64,000 nt of DNA. Origin: Pseudonocardia alaniniphila (GTDB lineage: Bacteria > Actinomycetota > Actinomycetes > Mycobacteriales > Pseudonocardiaceae). The number at the start of each line of letters is the position of its first letter. Position 1 is the first letter of the stretch. The translations under genes and the position numbers were made by a program. Shown piece after piece: positions 61,813 through 64,000 of the stretch. The stretch lies in contig NZ_JAKXMK010000007.1 in NCBI RefSeq assembly GCF_022524485.1, positions 62,001 through 126,000 of the forward strand, written 5' to 3'. A model generated the notes under the pieces. That model searched no databases. It saw nothing but the letters and a program-made list of their open reading frames with translations, and was not told the origin of the DNA.

Positions 61813-63251
61813 GGGCGCACCCGGCCGGGCCCCTGCACGCCGGCATCCTGGCGCCTCCGGAGACCGCCGGGCCCCGGCCGCTCGACGCCGCAGGGCTCGA
61901 CGAGCTGGCCCCCGCGGTGTGGCCGCGCAACGCCGCTCGCGGCGACGACGGAGCGCTCCGGATCGCCGGGGTCGACGTGCGTGAGCTGGCCGAGACCTAC
62001 GGCACCCCGCTCTTCGTCGTGGACGAGGAGGACTTCCGGTCCCGCGCCGCCGAGTTCGCCCACGCCTTCGGCGCGGATGCCGTGCACTACGCGGCCAAGG
62101 CGTTCCTGTGCACCGAGGTCGCCCGCTGGGTGGCCGAGGAGGGGCTCAGCCTGGACGTGGCCAGCGGCGGCGAGCTCGCCGTCGCGCTGCGCGCCGGTTT
62201 CCCCGCCGAGCGGATCGCGATGCACGGCAACAACAAGTCCCTCGACGAGCTCGTCGCCGCCGTCGAGGCCGGGGTCGGGCGCGTGGTGCTCGACTCGTTC
62301 CACGAGATCGCCCGCCTGGACGCCATCTCGCGCGACCGTGGCGTCGTCACGCCGGTGATGATCCGCGTGACGGTGGGCGTCGAGGCCCACACGCACGAGT
62401 TCATCGCCACGGCGCACGAGGACCAGAAGTTCGGGTTCTCCATCGCCGGTGGCGAGGGGAGCGACGCCGCTGAGGCTGCGCGGCGCGTGATCGGGTCCGC
62501 CGGGCTGCGGCTCGTCGGGCTGCACAGCCACATCGGGAGCCAGATCTTCGACACCGAGGGCTTCCGGGTCGCCGCCCACCGCGTGGTGCGCTTCCACGCG
62601 CAGCTGCACAAGGAGCACGGCGACGAGGCGCTCGGGTCGATCACCACGCTCGACCTCGGCGGCGGCTTCGGCATCGCCTACCGCGCCTCCGAGGAGCCGC
62701 TGGACGTGGCGCGCCTGGCCGAGGAGCTGCGCTCGATCGTCAAGCACGAGTGCCACGAGGCCGACCTGGACGTCCCCGAGATCGCGGTCGAGCCGGGGCG
62801 CAGCATCGCGGGCCCGGGCACCGTCACGCTCTACGAGGTGGGCACCCTCAAGGACGTGCCGCTCGACGGCCACACCTCGCGTCGCTACGTGAGCGTCGAC
62901 GGCGGGATGAGCGACAACATCCGCACCGCCCTCTACGACGCCGTGTACGACTGCCGGCTCGTGTCGCGGTCCTCCCAGCTCGACGGCAGCGACGAGGCCG
63001 CACTGTCCAGGGTGGTCGGCAAGCACTGCGAGAGCGGCGACATCGTGGTGCGCGACTGCTGGCTGCCCGCCGACGTCGCGCCCGGCGACCTGCTCGCGGT
63101 GGCCGCGACCGGCGCGTACTGCTACTCGATGGCGAGCTCCTACAACCGGCTGCCACGGCCCGCGGTCGTCGCGGTGCGGGACGGGCAGGCACGCGTCCTG
63201 CTCCGCAGGGAGACGCTCGACGACCAGTTCCGGCTCGAGGTCTCCGGGTGA
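61809..63251 (+). CDS. lysA: Diaminopimelate decarboxylase
   Basis: 480 aa PLP-dependent, fold type III. The PLP lysine is in [17 protein letters not shown] (about residue 98), then [53 protein letters not shown], the active-site [18 protein letters not shown] and the C-terminal [20 protein letters not shown]. It makes L-lysine from meso-diaminopimelate. The first 60 residues are longer than in enterobacteria but usual in actinobacteria. ATG 61809 overlaps the mini-ORF stop. Standard order argS-lysA-hom. Confidence 0.96.
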   Translation: MRAHPAGPLHAGILAPPETAGPRPLDAAGLDELAPAVWPRNAARGDDGALRIAGVDVRELAETYGTPLFVVDEEDFRSRAAEFAHAFGADAVHYAAKAFLCTEVARWVAEEGLSLDVASGGELAVALRAGFPAERIAMHGNNKSLDELVAAVEAGVGRVVLDSFHEIARLDAISRDRGVVTPVMIRVTVGVEAHTHEFIATAHEDQKFGFSIAGGEGSDAAEAARRVIGSAGLRLVGLHSHIGSQIFDTEGFRVAAHRVVRFHAQLHKEHGDEALGSITTLDLGGGFGIAYRASEEPLDVARLAEELRSIVKHECHEADLDVPEIAVEPGRSIAGPGTVTLYEVGTLKDVPLDGHTSRRYVSVDGGMSDNIRTALYDAVYDCRLVSRSSQLDGSDEAALSRVVGKHCESGDIVVRDCWLPADVAPGDLLAVAATGAYCYSMASSYNRLPRPAVVAVRDGQARVLLRRETLDDQFRLEVSG

Positions 63252-63304
63252 GGCCGCCCACCCGGACTTCGTCCACGGTCCGTCACCCGCGATGATTCGG
63301 GTTT

Positions 63305-63408
63305 GTGACGACTGCAACGCGATGACGAGAACGCTGTGACGGCGGGGACAATGGCACGACCGACAAGCGCGTGACGGGAAGAGGGCTGTGACAGGAAAAG
63401 CGCTGTGA
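63305..63408 (+). other. Relay of five overlapping Thr-rich micro-ORFs before hom
   Basis: Consecutive tiny frames are linked by RTGA overlaps: GTG 63305 (VTTATR), ATG 63322 (MTRTL), GTG 63336 (VTAGTMARPTSA), GTG 63371 (VTGRGL), GTG 63388 (VTGKAL), then the hom GTG at 63405. Each stop overlaps the next start by four bases. Ten of the 35 encoded residues are Thr, the end product of the hom pathway. This could be a leader for attenuation or a translational relay; it could also be a by-product of a short GTGAC-rich repeat. Confidence 0.45.
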
Positions 63409-64000
63409 CACCGATCCGCGTCGCGATGCTGGGCTGCGGCACCGTCGGCCGTGAGGTGGTGCGGCTGTTGCGGGAGCACGCCGACGAGCTCGCGGCCCGC
63501 GCGGGGGCGCCGGTCGAGCTGGCCGGTGTGGCCGTTCGTCGCCCCCACAAGCACGCCGACCTGGGCGATCTCCTCACGGACAACGCCGCGGGCCTGGTCA
63601 CGCGCGACGACGTGGACGTCGTCGTCGAGGTGATCGGCGGCATCGAACCCGCTCGCACGCTGCTGCTGGAGGCGCTCAAGGCCGGCAAGTCGGTGGTGAC
63701 GGCCAACAAGGCCCTCCTCGCCGACGACGGCCCCGCGCTGGCCGAGGCGGCCGACGCGTCCGGGGTGGACCTCTACTACGAAGCGGCCGTCGCCGCGGCG
63801 ATCCCGCTGCTGCGCTCGCTGCGCGAGTCGCTGGCAGGCGACCGGATCACGCGCGTCGCCGGGATCGTCAACGGCACCACCAACTTCATCCTCTCCGCGA
63901 TGACGGCCTCCGGGTCGAGCTTCTCCGAGGCGCTGGAGGAGGCCACGCGGCTCGGTTACGCCGAGGCCGACCCGAGTGCCGACGTCGACGGCTACGACGC
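63405..64000 (+). CDS. hom: Homoserine dehydrogenase (partial; runs past window end)
   Basis: First 198 residues of a protein normally about 430 long. The Rossmann motif VAMLGCGTVGREVVRLL opens the NADP-binding domain; DVVVEVIGGIEPARTLLLEA and SVVTANKALLADDG follow. The catalytic-domain start YYEAAVAAAIPLLRSLRESL and NGTTNFILSAM is present. The substrate Lys and the C-terminal ACT domain lie outside the window. It commits aspartate semialdehyde to Thr/Met. GTG 63405 is the start; AGGAAAAG lies 5 nt upstream. Confidence 0.96.
   Translation, partial: MTPIRVAMLGCGTVGREVVRLLREHADELAARAGAPVELAGVAVRRPHKHADLGDLLTDNAAGLVTRDDVDVVVEVIGGIEPARTLLLEALKAGKSVVTANKALLADDGPALAEAADASGVDLYYEAAVAAAIPLLRSLRESLAGDRITRVAGIVNGTTNFILSAMTASGSSFSEALEEATRLGYAEADPSADVDGYD

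Noticed and set aside
61422..63554. A 710-codon open frame antisense to argS, lysA and hom
   Set aside because: The plus strand carries unmistakable LysA and ArgS motifs in this interval; the antisense product is repetitive and unlike any protein family.

Overview
The window comes from a very GC-rich actinobacterium. Start codons are often GTG, neighbouring genes repeatedly overlap by 4 nt (RTGA), and gene families are typical of Actinomycetia. The order tRNA-Arg, DUF305, DUF3105, argS, lysA, hom and the overall gene content suggest Pseudonocardiaceae, probably Pseudonocardia. This placement is inference, because there is no rRNA or other marker gene here. The right end (58.3-64 kb) looks like core chromosome. 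Most of the rest is accessory or variable.

Layout. 0-6.3 kb: a frameshifted VOC protein, a Tat-exported alpha carbonic anhydrase, an AraC regulator divergent from an NmrA-like/DUF1772 pair with a direct-repeat operator, an acyl-CoA-dehydrogenase-like flavoprotein and a secreted trypsin-like protease. 6.3-12.7 kb: a 22-bp satellite, twin membrane proteins, a frameshifted MmcQ/YjbR gene, a NarL-type two-component system, an alpha/beta hydrolase and a DHA2 efflux pump. 12.7-17.5 kb: nickel/cobalt uptake (NiCoT, CbtB/CbtA plus a phosphatase-like gene), split by an array of nine 67-bp palindromic elements. 17.5-24.6 kb: an ECF sigma factor with a zinc-finger anti-sigma, MauE/DoxX and DsbA-like proteins, then a MerR regulator, a phosphate transporter with a candidate PHO box, and an MHS transporter.

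24.6-37 kb is an envelope-type locus. An LTA-synthase-like sulfatase and a CDP-alcohol phosphotransferase run one way. The other way is a tightly coupled run: MDR dehydrogenase, PTPS-like protein, glycosyltransferase, methyltransferase, and a flippase-like membrane protein fused to a histidine phosphatase. Nearby lie an FkbM methyltransferase and a TagB/TagF-like glycerophosphotransferase. 37.5-47.9 kb holds a CHAT-protease/TPR protein divergent from a small Cys-rich protein, a membrane protein and a seven-TM internalin-like LRR protein. It is followed by a protein with the LQRTAGNAAV leader seen on cargo of extracellular contractile injection systems, plus a coupled partner. 47.9-58 kb carries oxidative catabolism genes (FAD monooxygenase, LLM oxidoreductase, SnoaL-like, GMC oxidoreductase, aldehyde dehydrogenase, IclR, SDR) and a universal stress protein with a zinc-ribbon-like tail. 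A tyrosine-recombinase remnant sits beside tRNA-Arg(CCG), marking an old integration site.

The observations most worth following are: the 67-bp palindrome family (nine clustered copies and a diverged tenth at 57 kb); a relay of five overlapping Thr-rich micro-ORFs leading into hom; a 26-codon repeat-containing mini-ORF coupling argS to lysA; the pterin/glycosyl cluster; the CHAT-LRR cluster and the orphan eCIS-type cargo. Three genes are broken by what looks like loss of a single G or C, two of them in homopolymer runs. This fits assembly error better than real gene decay.
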